Source: Rhodococcus sp. OK302
GTDB lineage: Bacteria; Actinomycetota; Actinomycetes; Mycobacteriales; Mycobacteriaceae
Length of the DNA stretch: 64,000 nt
Direction: 5' to 3'
Assembly: GCF_002245895.1 (NCBI RefSeq)
Contig: NZ_NPJZ01000001.1
Span: 1,834,501-1,898,500 of the forward strand
Of the stretch, positions 27,502 through 35,388 are shown piece after piece. The notes under the pieces were generated by a model, which saw only the letters and a list, made by a program, of their open reading frames with translations, was not told the origin of the DNA and did no database searches. Within the stretch, counting starts at the first letter, position 1, and each line of letters begins with the position of its first letter. A program made the translations under genes and the position numbers.

Positions 27502-28461
27502 TTAAGAAGCCTGCTGTTCGCGCTTTGCTGCTTCGCGGGCGAGCATGCGATCGCGCTGCTCCTCGAACTTGGTTGCCTGACCGTCAAGTTTCTCGAGGTA
27601 TGCCGCCAACTCCTCGCGCGTGTTCTCACCTTCGGCGCTGAAATCGTTGCGTTCGAAGATGTTCCACTTGCGCAGGACGGGCCAGATAACTTCGTCGATG
27701 TGCTGGCGAAGATCGTAGATTCCGTGCTTCGCCATGAGGACCCCGTTGCGACGGAAATTCGGCATTCCGCTGCCGGGCATCTCGAAGTTCTGCACGATAT
27801 TCGCTACCGACCTCAGGGTCTGGTCGGGAGCGAGGTCGAGTGCTGCGGCACAGATGTTGCGGTAGAAGATCATGTGCAGGTTCTCGTCGGCAGCGATGCG
27901 CTGAAGCATCTTGTCTGCGACGGGTTCGTTGCAGGCCTTGCCGGTGTTGCGGTGGCTGACGCGCGTCGCGAGTTCCTGGAACGTCACGTAGGCCACGGAG
28001 TGCAGCACGCCGGCTCCGTCGTCCGGGACGGCCGGGTTGTAGCCGGTGACCATATGTTCCATGCGGAGGCGTTCGAGTTCGACGGGGTCGACGGCACGGG
28101 TCACGACGAGGTAGTCGCGCATCACGATGCCGTGACGGTTCTCCTCGGCGGTCCAACGACCGACCCAGGTGCCCCAAGCGCCGTCCTGCGAGAAGTTCTC
28201 GGCGATCTCACGGTGGTACGACGGCAGGTTGTCTTCGGTGAGGAGATTGGTGATCATCGCGGCGCGAGCTACTTCACCGAGCTGCGACTGTTCGAGGCTC
28301 CAGTCTTCGCCGCCCATGGCTGCGAAGTTGCGACCTTCGTCCCACGGGACGTAGTCGTGGGGATGCCATTCTTTTGCCATGGAGATGTGGCGGTTGACGT
28401 TCTCTTCCGCGACCGGCTGCAGTTCCTGTAGCAGCTCGAGCTGCGTCAGATTCCTCGTCAT
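27502..28461 (-). CDS. desA: Acyl-ACP desaturase (DesA-type)
   Basis: A 319-residue di-iron enzyme of the ferritin-like fold, related to DesA1/DesA2, which desaturate acyl-ACP chains used in mycolic acid or membrane lipid synthesis. The iron ligands are visible in TAEENRHGIVMRDY and in AADENLHMIFYR, plus the first helix Glu in WSLEQSQLGEVARAAM. GGAGG precedes ATG 28461. It matches Rv0824c and ends the conserved block. A dyad at 28503-28518 may control it. Confidence 0.94.
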   Translation of the reverse strand: MTRNLTQLELLQELQPVAEENVNRHISMAKEWHPHDYVPWDEGRNFAAMGGEDWSLEQSQLGEVARAAMITNLLTEDNLPSYHREIAENFSQDGAWGTWVGRWTAEENRHGIVMRDYLVVTRAVDPVELERLRMEHMVTGYNPAVPDDGAGVLHSVAYVTFQELATRVSHRNTGKACNEPVADKMLQRIAADENLHMIFYRNICAAALDLAPDQTLRSVANIVQNFEMPGSGMPNFRRNGVLMAKHGIYDLRQHIDEVIWPVLRKWNIFERNDFSAEGENTREELAAYLEKLDGQATKFEEQRDRMLAREAAKREQQAS

Positions 28462-28502
28462 TGATTGCCTCCGTGTTGAGTGAATGCCCGACTTCGCCCC
28501 AG

Positions 28503-28518
28503 CCTACGGCACCGTAGG
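28503..28518. promoter_or_regulatory. Dyad CCTACGG-CA-CCGTAGG upstream of desA
   Basis: A perfect 7-bp inverted repeat with a two-base spacer, 42 bases before the desA start in a 215-base gene-free gap. Nothing else distinct is seen in that gap. In mycobacteria the TetR protein MadR represses desA genes; whether this is such a site is unproven. Confidence 0.45.
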
Positions 28519-28676
28519 TTTGAAGAGAATGGCATGAATTTTCCCCCAGGACCGAATGTTACCGACCCGTAGCTAGATGCTGATTGATCAGTTTCGTCGA
28601 TCGACCGAATTGTCTGATCCGTTCTGATCGCATGTGATCGGAATCATACCTGCTGGTGAGGTTGTGTGTGTGAATT

Positions 28677-29552
28677 TCAGGACCAAGTATTTCCCCGCAC
28701 GAAGTCACGGAATTCGAGTGCAGGCCGGGGCAATGCCCGGTCGTCAGCCCAGATGAGGCCGATTTTGCGCTGGGCGTCGGCGATGGGGACATAGACAATT
28801 CCTTCCGCCCAGATGGGCGGATCCTGGATCGGCATGACCGCGACTCCCAATGACGCCGAGACCAGACCGCCGACGGTGGCGAGTTCGCTGCTCTCGAATA
28901 CGAATTCGGGAGTGAAACCGGCAGCGGCGCACATTTCGTCGAGAATTCTTCGTATGCCGAAGTCGGATTGCATCCCGATGAACTGTTCGTCCGCAGCCTG
29001 TGAGAGTTCGACCTGCTGCAGTTGGGCAAATCGATGCCCGACCGGCACGGCAAGAGCGAGTCTTTGCTGCGCAATCTGTGTCCACGCGAGCGCAGGGTTG
29101 TCCGGTTGTGGGGAGACGATGGCGAGGTCGGTCTCGCCGGACGAGATGCGATCGGTCAGGAATTGTGCGCGGTCCTGGTGCAGTTCGAACCGCACATCGG
29201 GATGTGCGACCCGATAGCTCCGCAGCATCCGCGGAACCAGCCAGGTGCCGAAGGAATGGAGAAAGTCGAGCCGAACGGTGCCGATGTCGGGACTGTGAAG
29301 CGTGTCGATCCGACGCTGCGCATCTTGGAGATTTTTCAGTGCACTACCGGCGTGTTCGTAGAGAATTCGGCCGTAGCGGTTGAGGGTGAGCCGGCGCCCG
29401 TGGCGGTCGAACAGCGGCACGCCGATCTGTTGTTCGAGTCGTGCGAGTTTGCGCGACAGTGTGGGCTGCGACAGATGGGTGAGGTCCGACGTGGCGGTCA
29501 CCTGCTGGGTTTCGGCAAGCACAACAAACCATTCGAGATCTTCGGTCAGCAT
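28677..29552 (-). CDS. LysR-family regulator
   Basis: A 291-residue LTTR. The winged HTH lies in the first 60 residues (LEWFVVLAETQQVTATSDLT, HLSQPTLSRKLARLEQQIGV); the effector domain follows from about residue 90 (GTVRLDFLHSFGTWLVPRML). It is divergent from an MFS exporter gene, the usual layout for a regulator of that exporter. ATG 29552 was chosen; a GTG one codon earlier is possible, and a TATAGA -10-like box close by suggests a very short 5' leader. Closest in feel to YybE/GltC-like regulators; the ligand is unknown. Confidence 0.88.
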   Translation of the reverse strand: MLTEDLEWFVVLAETQQVTATSDLTHLSQPTLSRKLARLEQQIGVPLFDRHGRRLTLNRYGRILYEHAGSALKNLQDAQRRIDTLHSPDIGTVRLDFLHSFGTWLVPRMLRSYRVAHPDVRFELHQDRAQFLTDRISSGETDLAIVSPQPDNPALAWTQIAQQRLALAVPVGHRFAQLQQVELSQAADEQFIGMQSDFGIRRILDEMCAAAGFTPEFVFESSELATVGGLVSASLGVAVMPIQDPPIWAEGIVYVPIADAQRKIGLIWADDRALPRPALEFRDFVRGNTWS

Positions 29553-29565
29553 CACTCCGTGAATC

Positions 29566-29586
29566 TATATGCGTCTGAGGCATATA
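29566..29586. promoter_or_regulatory. LTTR-type operator TATATGC-n7-GCATATA
   Basis: A perfect 7-bp inverted repeat with seven-base spacer in the gap between the LysR gene and the MFS gene. It fits the T-N11-A core of LysR sites and overlaps the likely lysR promoter, so it could serve autorepression as well. Confidence 0.6.
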
Positions 29587-29653
29587 TAAGCCGACATTGA
29601 TGCATTTTCATTTGTTGTGGTGGGGCGGGAGGATTTGCGACGGAGGTAATTCG

Positions 29654-30655
29654 ATGAGTGTTTCGACAGAAGTTGCCGCGAATGTCGTGCCGCACCGGCG
29701 CGGGTCGCGCGGATACCGGGCCGTCACCTCCTGTGTGATCGGCCTACTCTTGCCGCTCAGTCCGACGATCGAGGTTCTCCTGGTAGGTCGGGCGTTCCAA
29801 GGTGCTGCACTGGCCGGCATTCCCGCAGTCGCGATGGCCTACCTGGCAGAAGAGATCGACCCGAAGGATTTGGGCGCTGCGATGGGTCGATACGTCGCGG
29901 GCACCACGATCGGGGGATTGATCGGCAGGCTGATCCCGTCGGCGGTTATCGATGTGAGTACGTGGCACTGGGCCTTGTTTGCGGTCGCAATGGTCTCGAC
30001 GGTGTTTGCGCTCATCATGATTCGTACCTTGCCGACATCACAGTTCTTCCGGCCCCAGCCGGTCTCTCTGAGAAGGTTGGTCACGAATCTTCGTGTTCAC
30101 CTTGAAGATTCATCGTTACGGACGCTCTTCATCTTGGGTTTCATCGTGATGGGTGCATTTGTGTCGGTCTATAATTTTCTCGGATTTCGTTTTTCCAGTG
30201 CACCTTTCGGACTTTCCGAGACTGTTGTGGGCTTGGTGTTCCTGTTCTACCTCGCCGGGACATTCACTTCGACGGTAGCCGGCATCGCCGCGGACAAGTT
30301 GGGGCGGAAGTGGGTACTGCTGGGCTCCGTGTCAGTGACGGCATTGGGTCTGGCACTAACCGTTCCAGACAATCTAGTTCTGGTTCTGGCGGGAATGTTG
30401 CTCTTCACCGGCGGATTCTTTGCGGCACACTCGGTGGCAAGCGGGTGGGTGGGACGGCTTGCCCAGCTTCATCGGGCGGAGGCGTCGGCGCTCTATCTGT
30501 TTGCCTACTACGGGGGCTCGTCGGTGGCCGGTGTCGTGGCGGGTGCCGCCTACGCCGCAGGCGGGTGGAATGGGGTCAGTACCTTTGTCGGTTGCTTGCT
30601 GCTCGTCGCAATGGCGTTGTCGCTGAAGATGTTCAGATCCGTGCCGGTGGGCTGA
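29654..30655 (+). CDS. MFS transporter, YnfM-like, lacking the first two membrane helices
   Basis: A 333-residue MFS protein, about 70-80 short of the usual 400-420. The N-terminal tail (MSVSTEVAANVVPHRRGSRG) runs straight from YRAVTS into CVIGLLLPLSPTIEVLLVGR, which is normally helix 3 to 4; the expected helix 1, helix 2 and the loop motif between them are missing in frame. The rest, including GRAFQGAALAGIPAVAMAYL and FSSAPFGLSETVVGLVF, is intact. ATG 29654 has CGGAGG upstream. It may be a non-working deletion allele or an unusual ten-helix form. The LysR gene is divergent. Confidence 0.75.
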   Translation: MSVSTEVAANVVPHRRGSRGYRAVTSCVIGLLLPLSPTIEVLLVGRAFQGAALAGIPAVAMAYLAEEIDPKDLGAAMGRYVAGTTIGGLIGRLIPSAVIDVSTWHWALFAVAMVSTVFALIMIRTLPTSQFFRPQPVSLRRLVTNLRVHLEDSSLRTLFILGFIVMGAFVSVYNFLGFRFSSAPFGLSETVVGLVFLFYLAGTFTSTVAGIAADKLGRKWVLLGSVSVTALGLALTVPDNLVLVLAGMLLFTGGFFAAHSVASGWVGRLAQLHRAEASALYLFAYYGGSSVAGVVAGAAYAAGGWNGVSTFVGCLLLVAMALSLKMFRSVPVG

Positions 30656-30658
30656 AGT

Positions 30659-30694
30659 CAGTGCGGCGACTCCGGTTCGGGAGTCGCCGCACTG
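30659..30694. terminator. Bidirectional terminator, 15-bp stem
   Basis: CAGTGCGGCGACTCC (30659-30673) pairs perfectly with GGAGTCGCCGCACTG (30680-30694), between the convergent MFS and DUF937 genes. Confidence 0.92.
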
Positions 30695-30699
30695 TGAGA

Positions 30700-31293
30700 T
30701 TACTTCTTGCCGCCGCCGAGAAGCCCGCCCAGTAGATCGCCGATACCGCCTCCGCCGGAGCCTCCCAGGAGGCCACCCAGTGCGCCGCCGATGCCGCCGC
30801 CGGAATTACCGCCGCCGAGCAATCCGCCCAATAGATCGCCGAGGCCGCCGCCGCCACCGGTTGAAGCCTGAGTCTGCGTTGCATTGCCGCCGCCACCGCC
30901 TGTGAACTGCTTGGCGAGGTAAGCCAGGACGATCGGTGCCAGAATCGGGAGAAGTTGCTTCACCAGATCGTTGCCACCGCCGACTCCGCCGAGCGTGCTG
31001 GCGACCTGATCAGTGTTGTTGCCGAAGATATTCGCGACAATTTTCTGTCCGTCTTCGGTGTCGACCTTGCTGATGTCGATGCCGTCGTCGAGAATTGTGG
31101 TGTTCGCGTGCGCCTGCAATGCGCTCTCGAGTGAAGCCGCTCCGGCCTCGTCTTGTGCGTTGGCGCCGAGGCCACCGACAAGCGTCGGAAGTGCTGATTT
31201 CACTGCGGTTTCCGCAGTTGCACGATCTACGCCCAGCTGCTGCGCAATCTGGTCGATCGGGATCTGTGACAGAAGGTCGTCGAGCGAAGCCAT
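30700..31293 (-). CDS. DUF937 protein with glycine-rich tail
   Basis: A 197-residue protein. The first 130 residues are the DUF937 fold (MASLDDLLSQIPIDQIAQQL, ALPTLVGGLGANAQ, NIFGNNTDQVAS, LLPILAPIVLAYLAKQF). The last 65 are Gly-rich with the unit LGDLLGGLLGGG or near copies three to four times. DUF937 proteins are related to bacterial YidB; no enzyme function is established. It has its own start after a 100-base gap. Confidence 0.85.
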   Translation of the reverse strand: MASLDDLLSQIPIDQIAQQLGVDRATAETAVKSALPTLVGGLGANAQDEAGAASLESALQAHANTTILDDGIDISKVDTEDGQKIVANIFGNNTDQVASTLGGVGGGNDLVKQLLPILAPIVLAYLAKQFTGGGGGNATQTQASTGGGGGLGDLLGGLLGGGNSGGGIGGALGGLLGGSGGGGIGDLLGGLLGGGKK

Positions 31294-31393
31294 TGATGCC
31301 TACCTCTTCTGGGGTGTTTCCTTGGTCCGCACCCGGTTGGTGCAGACACTAGTCAATGTTCAACCCTCGAGTAACCCTGAGGTTGCTCTGTGG

Positions 31394-31840
31394 TCAGGAT
31401 CCGGCCTTCTCGCGAGGAACAAGGCAGGCAAGAAGCGCGAGAATCAGACCACCGGCGGTCAAAATGAATCCTGTCTGATTTGTCAGGACTGTGGAGTAGT
31501 TTTCCCTGATGACGTTGCCGAATTGGTCGTTCACGCGGTAATAAAACGTGCCCAGTGTCCCCAAACCGACAACGATTCCCAGCCAGGCCGCGATGCGCGA
31601 GCCGAACAGCGCGGCAATGAGAATCAGCACTGCGGCAGCAAGGAGCAGGATCATCATCGATCGATAGAACGTCACGGATTGTTCGCCGATCTGCTCGATC
31701 ACCCAGCCCACCGGAAACCCGTCTCTCAAATCCTCGAGGCGGACGTTGATGGGTTTCACGCCGGCCAATATCGACATGAATGAGCCGACTGCAATGGCAA
31801 TGCCGCAGATCAGCAGCACCACATGAACAAACGTACGCAT
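31394..31840 (-). CDS. Four-helix membrane protein, unknown function
   Basis: A 148-residue protein with predicted helices at about 5-25, 60-80, 83-100 and 123-143, and a polar loop RLEDLRDGFPVGWVIEQIGE between the first two. I recognise no family. It is alone, divergent from the YjbR-like gene. The ATG is preceded by CGGGAGAGTGGC. Confidence 0.7.
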   Translation of the reverse strand: MRTFVHVVLLICGIAIAVGSFMSILAGVKPINVRLEDLRDGFPVGWVIEQIGEQSVTFYRSMMILLLAAAVLILIAALFGSRIAAWLGIVVGLGTLGTFYYRVNDQFGNVIRENYSTVLTNQTGFILTAGGLILALLACLVPREKAGS

Positions 31841-31940
31841 GCCACTCTCCCGAAGGATTGGGGTCGTCTAACGCGGTCGAACGGAGCCTAACGCGATTGC
31901 GGGTGGGATGCGCCGAGAACTAGGTGCACAATCTTCTGTC

Positions 31941-32333
31941 ATGACGGACAACATGGTTCGGCTCGAGGAGATCTCGCTGAGTCTTCCCGAGGCTCAGCGC
32001 GTCGACATCGAGGCATGGGACGGGCATCCCACATTTCGGGTGCGGGGCAAGAACTTCGTGTTCTGCAATGTCGAAGCGACGTCTCTGACGGTGAAGCTGA
32101 GCAAGGAAGAGGCCGAAGCTGTTGTGGCTACGGAGTCTTTTGTCAGTCCGGCGAGCTACGGGCTGGGGAGGCACGGTTGGGTCGTTCTGGACATCGGTGC
32201 CGACGTCCCCGAAGAACTGTGGGATCAACTCGAAGAATGGATCTACACCTCCTACACGCTGGTGGCACCCCAGCGGCTTGCCCGAATTGTGTTCGATGCA
32301 GATACCCGCGGCGGCCAGCAGTTAGATTCGTGA
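31941..32333 (+). CDS. MmcQ/YjbR family protein
   Basis: A 130-residue protein with the YjbR double-wing pattern: EEISLSLPEAQRVDIEAWDG, PTFRVRGKNFVFC, LTVKLSKEEAEAVVATESFV, YGLGRHGWVVLDI and a final EWIYTSYTLVAPQRLAR. Members bind DNA weakly in structure-based proposals, but no function is known. ATG 31941 has no Shine-Dalgarno; an in-frame ATG at 31908 gives a non-family extension. Confidence 0.85.
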   Translation: MTDNMVRLEEISLSLPEAQRVDIEAWDGHPTFRVRGKNFVFCNVEATSLTVKLSKEEAEAVVATESFVSPASYGLGRHGWVVLDIGADVPEELWDQLEEWIYTSYTLVAPQRLARIVFDADTRGGQQLDS

Positions 32334-32367
32334 CAACAACAGTGCCGAACCAAAACGAGGATTTGTC

Positions 32368-32967
32368 ATGACGACACCGGAAACATCACCGGCTACAACT
32401 GCACCCGGAATGCCGCCGTGGGCGAAGAAGGCCATAACCATCGCGGTGGCGGCAGTAGTACTGGTCATCACGTATTTGATTCTCGCCGCGTACCTCCCGC
32501 GCTGGTGGTCTCAGCGGATTGCGTCGCTCGCCGACGGCAGTTTCAGTGGAGGCATTGCGTGGGGCGTGATGTTCGGGCTCGTATGCACGTTGGTTCCGCT
32601 GCTCTTCTTCCGTGCGATCTGGCAGGTACGCAAGCGCAAGCATGCTCGTGTCATGCAGATCAGTGCATTGGTGCTCGGCGTGATCTTTGCTTTGCCCAAC
32701 CTGCTGACGCTGAGCATCGTTCTCGGCAACAGCAGTGCCGCGCACGCCGGCGAACGTGTCCTCGATGTCGACGGCCCCGGCTTCCGCGGTGCTTCGGTGC
32801 TGGGCGCTGTAATTGGTGTGGCGTTGTTCATCGGCATCGTATTTCTGGGGTACATGTACAACAAGCGAGGCAAGGAACTCGCGAAGATGCGCGGCGACGG
32901 CAAGAAGGGCGACAACAAGAAAGTTGCGCCCGAGGCCAATGTCGAGAGTCCGAATCTCGAAAAGTGA
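32368..32967 (+). CDS. Membrane protein, unknown (actinobacterial permease-like)
   Basis: A 199-residue protein with helices at about 21-42, 62-86, 99-122 and 143-165, and a basic lysine-rich tail (YNKRGKELAKMRGDGKKGDN). The first loop contains YLPRWWSQRI. Similar short proteins of actinomycetes are called permeases without proof. It starts 34 bases after the YjbR-like gene and is probably co-transcribed. Confidence 0.7.
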   Translation: MTTPETSPATTAPGMPPWAKKAITIAVAAVVLVITYLILAAYLPRWWSQRIASLADGSFSGGIAWGVMFGLVCTLVPLLFFRAIWQVRKRKHARVMQISALVLGVIFALPNLLTLSIVLGNSSAAHAGERVLDVDGPGFRGASVLGAVIGVALFIGIVFLGYMYNKRGKELAKMRGDGKKGDNKKVAPEANVESPNLEK

Positions 32968-32980
32968 ACCGGCGCTTGGT

Positions 32981-34069
32981 TCACCACAACAGGACGGGTT
33001 TGATCACCTTTCCCGAGGCTTGATCGGCGACAGCTTGGTTGATGTCGGAGAACGCATAGGGCGTTACCAGACGATCAATCGGGAAGCTGCCGGCGTTGAA
33101 GAGTTCGACGAGTCGGGGAATGAAAGTTGTGACGTCCGAGTCGCCTTCGATGCACCCCCGAACTGTCTTCCCGTTCAGCATGATGTCTGCCATGTTCAGA
33201 GCGACTTCGCGTGCACCAAGTCCGACCACGGCCAGCGTTCCACGTGCACGCAGTGATGCGACACCTTGATTGATAACTGCGCCAATTCCGGTGGTGTCCA
33301 ATGCATGCGTGGATCCGCCGTCGGTGGCAGCGCGCACAGCATCGACGACGTTGTCGGTTGCCGGGTCGATCGTGACTGCGCCGAACTCTTCGGCAAGTTT
33401 TCGACGTTCCGTTACCGGGTCGACTGCGACGATGGTGGTGACCCCGGCTGTTCTTGCGGCCAACAGGGCAGCGAACCCGACGCTGCCGGCTCCGAAGATG
33501 ACAAACGTCGAGTCAGGTTTGGGCCGAAGCATATTGAGTACAGTGCCGGCGCCCGTCTGAAACCCGCAACCCAGCGGAGCGACAACCGTGAGGTCGACGG
33601 CCGGATCGATGACAACGGTGTTGTCGGCTGTTGTGATCGCGTATTGCGCGAAGCTGGACTGCCCGAAGTAGGCGGCTCTGATCGGTGCACCGTTCTGTTG
33701 GATCGGAGACGAACCGTCGGTGCGAACACCCGAGCTGTTGAGTTGGTGGGAGCGTTCACAATACGCTCGGTGTCCGTCGACGCATTGGCGGCAGGTACCG
33801 CAACTACGGACGCTCAGGAGTACGTGATCACCGGGAGCGATGTGTGTGATTTCGGAGCCCACGGCCTCGACGATTCCCGCACCCTCGTGCCCGAACAGGC
33901 AGGCACCAACCTTTTCCGGCAGTAAGGATTTGGTGAACAGGTCTGTGTGGCACAGTCCGGTCGCGACAACACGTACCAATATCTCGTCTGCACGCGGGGC
34001 ATCGATCTGGACGGTTTCGAGTGTGAACGGCGATTCGGGACCGCGAGACAGTGCCGCTGTCATCTGCAT
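32981..34069 (-). CDS. Zinc alcohol dehydrogenase, aryl-alcohol type
   Basis: A 362-residue NAD-dependent MDR enzyme. Catalytic zinc ligands are in ATGLCHTDLF, FGHEGAGIVEAVG and PLGCGFQTGAG; the structural zinc cysteines lie in SCGTCRQCVDGHRAYC; the NAD loop is IFGAGSVGFAALLAA. The layout matches benzyl/aryl alcohol dehydrogenases (XylB/AreB). Substrate is not provable. Start ATG 34069, with a second ATG two codons on. It is 29 bases after the DUF4334 gene, and both probably answer to the divergent TetR. Confidence 0.88.
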   Translation of the reverse strand: MQMTAALSRGPESPFTLETVQIDAPRADEILVRVVATGLCHTDLFTKSLLPEKVGACLFGHEGAGIVEAVGSEITHIAPGDHVLLSVRSCGTCRQCVDGHRAYCERSHQLNSSGVRTDGSSPIQQNGAPIRAAYFGQSSFAQYAITTADNTVVIDPAVDLTVVAPLGCGFQTGAGTVLNMLRPKPDSTFVIFGAGSVGFAALLAARTAGVTTIVAVDPVTERRKLAEEFGAVTIDPATDNVVDAVRAATDGGSTHALDTTGIGAVINQGVASLRARGTLAVVGLGAREVALNMADIMLNGKTVRGCIEGDSDVTTFIPRLVELFNAGSFPIDRLVTPYAFSDINQAVADQASGKVIKPVLLW

Positions 34070-34098
34070 GGCGTAGGTCGAGTTCTGTTCGGCGTGAA

Positions 34099-34572
34099 TC
34101 AAACTCGCTCGAGCAGGAAGTAGTAGTGCTGACCGTTGTCGAACACCAACTTCGACTTGCCGTTCATGATTCCCATGAGTGTCTGTTCGTCGACCTTCTT
34201 GAAATGGTCGAAGATCGATACTCCGTCGTAGACCATCGTTGCGGTCACTTCGCCGCGAAATTCGATGTTCCACAGGCTCGCTTCTCCGTTGCCGCCCTTG
34301 ATGTCGGAGTAGAGGTTGCCGTCTTCGTCGCGGCAGATCAGCGGCTTGGCGTCGTTGAGCGAGTTGAATGTCTTGCCGTACCAGCGGGTCGCGGCCAGTG
34401 CGTCGTGCAGTCGGTGGCCGGTAGCGAAGTCGTCGCCCTTCCATTCGCCGAGGATGTCTGCTGCTGCGACGGTGTCGAGTGCTGCCCAGATCTTGTCGAG
34501 TTCCGTCGGTGACACACCGCTCTCAGTCGCTCGGAGCCGTGTGAATGCAGTGCGGGCCTCGTCGAGATTCAT
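34099..34572 (-). CDS. GXWXG/DUF4334 domain protein
   Basis: A 157-residue protein. ILGEWKGDDFATGHRLHDAL holds the GxWxG motif; the DUF4334 half follows (RDEDGNLYSDIKGGNGEASL, VTATMVYDGVSIFDHFKKVD, GIMNGKSKLVFDNGQHYYFL). The function is unknown; members are small single-domain proteins often next to oxidoreductases. It is first in an operon with the alcohol dehydrogenase and faces two TetR-type operators. Confidence 0.85.
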   Translation of the reverse strand: MNLDEARTAFTRLRATESGVSPTELDKIWAALDTVAAADILGEWKGDDFATGHRLHDALAATRWYGKTFNSLNDAKPLICRDEDGNLYSDIKGGNGEASLWNIEFRGEVTATMVYDGVSIFDHFKKVDEQTLMGIMNGKSKLVFDNGQHYYFLLERV

Positions 34573-34601
34573 GGGGATCCTTGCGGTCGTCGTTCAAGTT
34601 T

Positions 34602-34655
34602 GCGAACCAAACTGTTCGCCAACTCTGGACGCTACGCCGAACCAGATGGTTCGGC
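34602..34655. promoter_or_regulatory. Two TetR operators with CGAAC-n6-GTTCG core
   Basis: GCGAAC-n6-GTTCGC (34602-34619) and GCCGAAC-n6-GTTCGGC (34636-34655) share spacer length and core and are 35 bases apart centre to centre. They fill the 111-base gap between the DUF4334 gene and the tetR gene, so one regulator probably controls both directions. Confidence 0.75.
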
Positions 34656-34683
34656 AACGGGTAATTCGATCTAAGCTGTCCAC

Positions 34684-35241
34684 ATGCGTTCAGCCGGGGA
34701 AGCCACCAGAGATCGCATTCTTGCGGCCGCGAAGGAAGAATTTGCCCGGTACGGTCTGGCCGGCGCTCGGATCAATCGGATCGCCACAGACGCGCGCGCC
34801 AGCAAGGATCGTCTGTACGCGTACTTCGCGAGCAAGGAAGAGTTGTTTGCTGCCGTCACGGCGCAGTGGACCCTCGAAACCACATCAGAAACGGCACTAC
34901 GCGGCGACGACCTGCCCGGATACATGGGGCGGCTTTTCGACAATTACGTGGCTCATCCCGAGAATGCTCGTCTGCAGGAGTGGGCAGATCTCGAAGCGCC
35001 GGATGTTATGAGCGACAACGACATACGTAGTAGGACTTTCCGGCCCAAGATCGAGGAAATTCGTCGGGGACAGGCGGAGGGTCACATCGATCCCGCATGG
35101 AATGCGTCGGAACTGCTGTTCGTGATTACCGAGATCGCCAGGACTTTGTCTCGCCCCGGTGCTGGGAAGGTCTCTCGAACTTCAGCTCAGCGCCGGCTGA
35201 CGGCAGTCGAATCAGTCCGGCGATTGATCGCGAGTTCCTGA
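34684..35241 (+). CDS. TetR-family regulator
   Basis: A 185-residue repressor. The HTH is in the first 50 residues (TRDRILAAAKEEFARYGLAG, ARINRIATDARASKDRLYAY, FASKEELF). The ligand domain has a TetR_C_33/YcdC-like feel (HPENARLQEWADLE). It is divergent from the DUF4334-dehydrogenase pair with two matching dyads in between, so that pair is its likely target. The inducer is unknown, perhaps an aromatic alcohol or aldehyde. Confidence 0.88.
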   Translation: MRSAGEATRDRILAAAKEEFARYGLAGARINRIATDARASKDRLYAYFASKEELFAAVTAQWTLETTSETALRGDDLPGYMGRLFDNYVAHPENARLQEWADLEAPDVMSDNDIRSRTFRPKIEEIRRGQAEGHIDPAWNASELLFVITEIARTLSRPGAGKVSRTSAQRRLTAVESVRRLIASS

Positions 35242-35353
35242 CTGTGATGCTGCATGTGTTTCGACAGATTCTTGTGCGCGCTGACAATGCTGTTTTCGGT
35301 AGAAACTGCAGCTAGCGCACCGGTTGAAACGCACATCGAGATGTACCCCTAGT

Positions 35354-35381
35354 GGCCCGGCGCGGTTCGCTGCGCCGGGCC
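35354..35381. terminator. Hairpin between tetR and the CPBP protease gene
   Basis: GGCCCGGCGC (35354-35363) pairs with GCGCCGGGCC (35372-35381), loop of eight. No strong T run on either side. The rest of the 147-base gap shows nothing distinct. Confidence 0.6.
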
Positions 35382-35388
35382 GGCGCAT

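Noticed and set aside
30700..30900. Glycine-rich repeats as tandem DNA repeat or CRISPR-like array
   Set aside because: The repetition is at codon level inside the DUF937 gene; unit lengths vary and no spacers exist.
32981..34444. Extended 487-residue version of the alcohol dehydrogenase
   Set aside because: The extra N-terminus is the DUF4334 gene in a wrong frame; the MDR fold starts at MQMTAALSRG.
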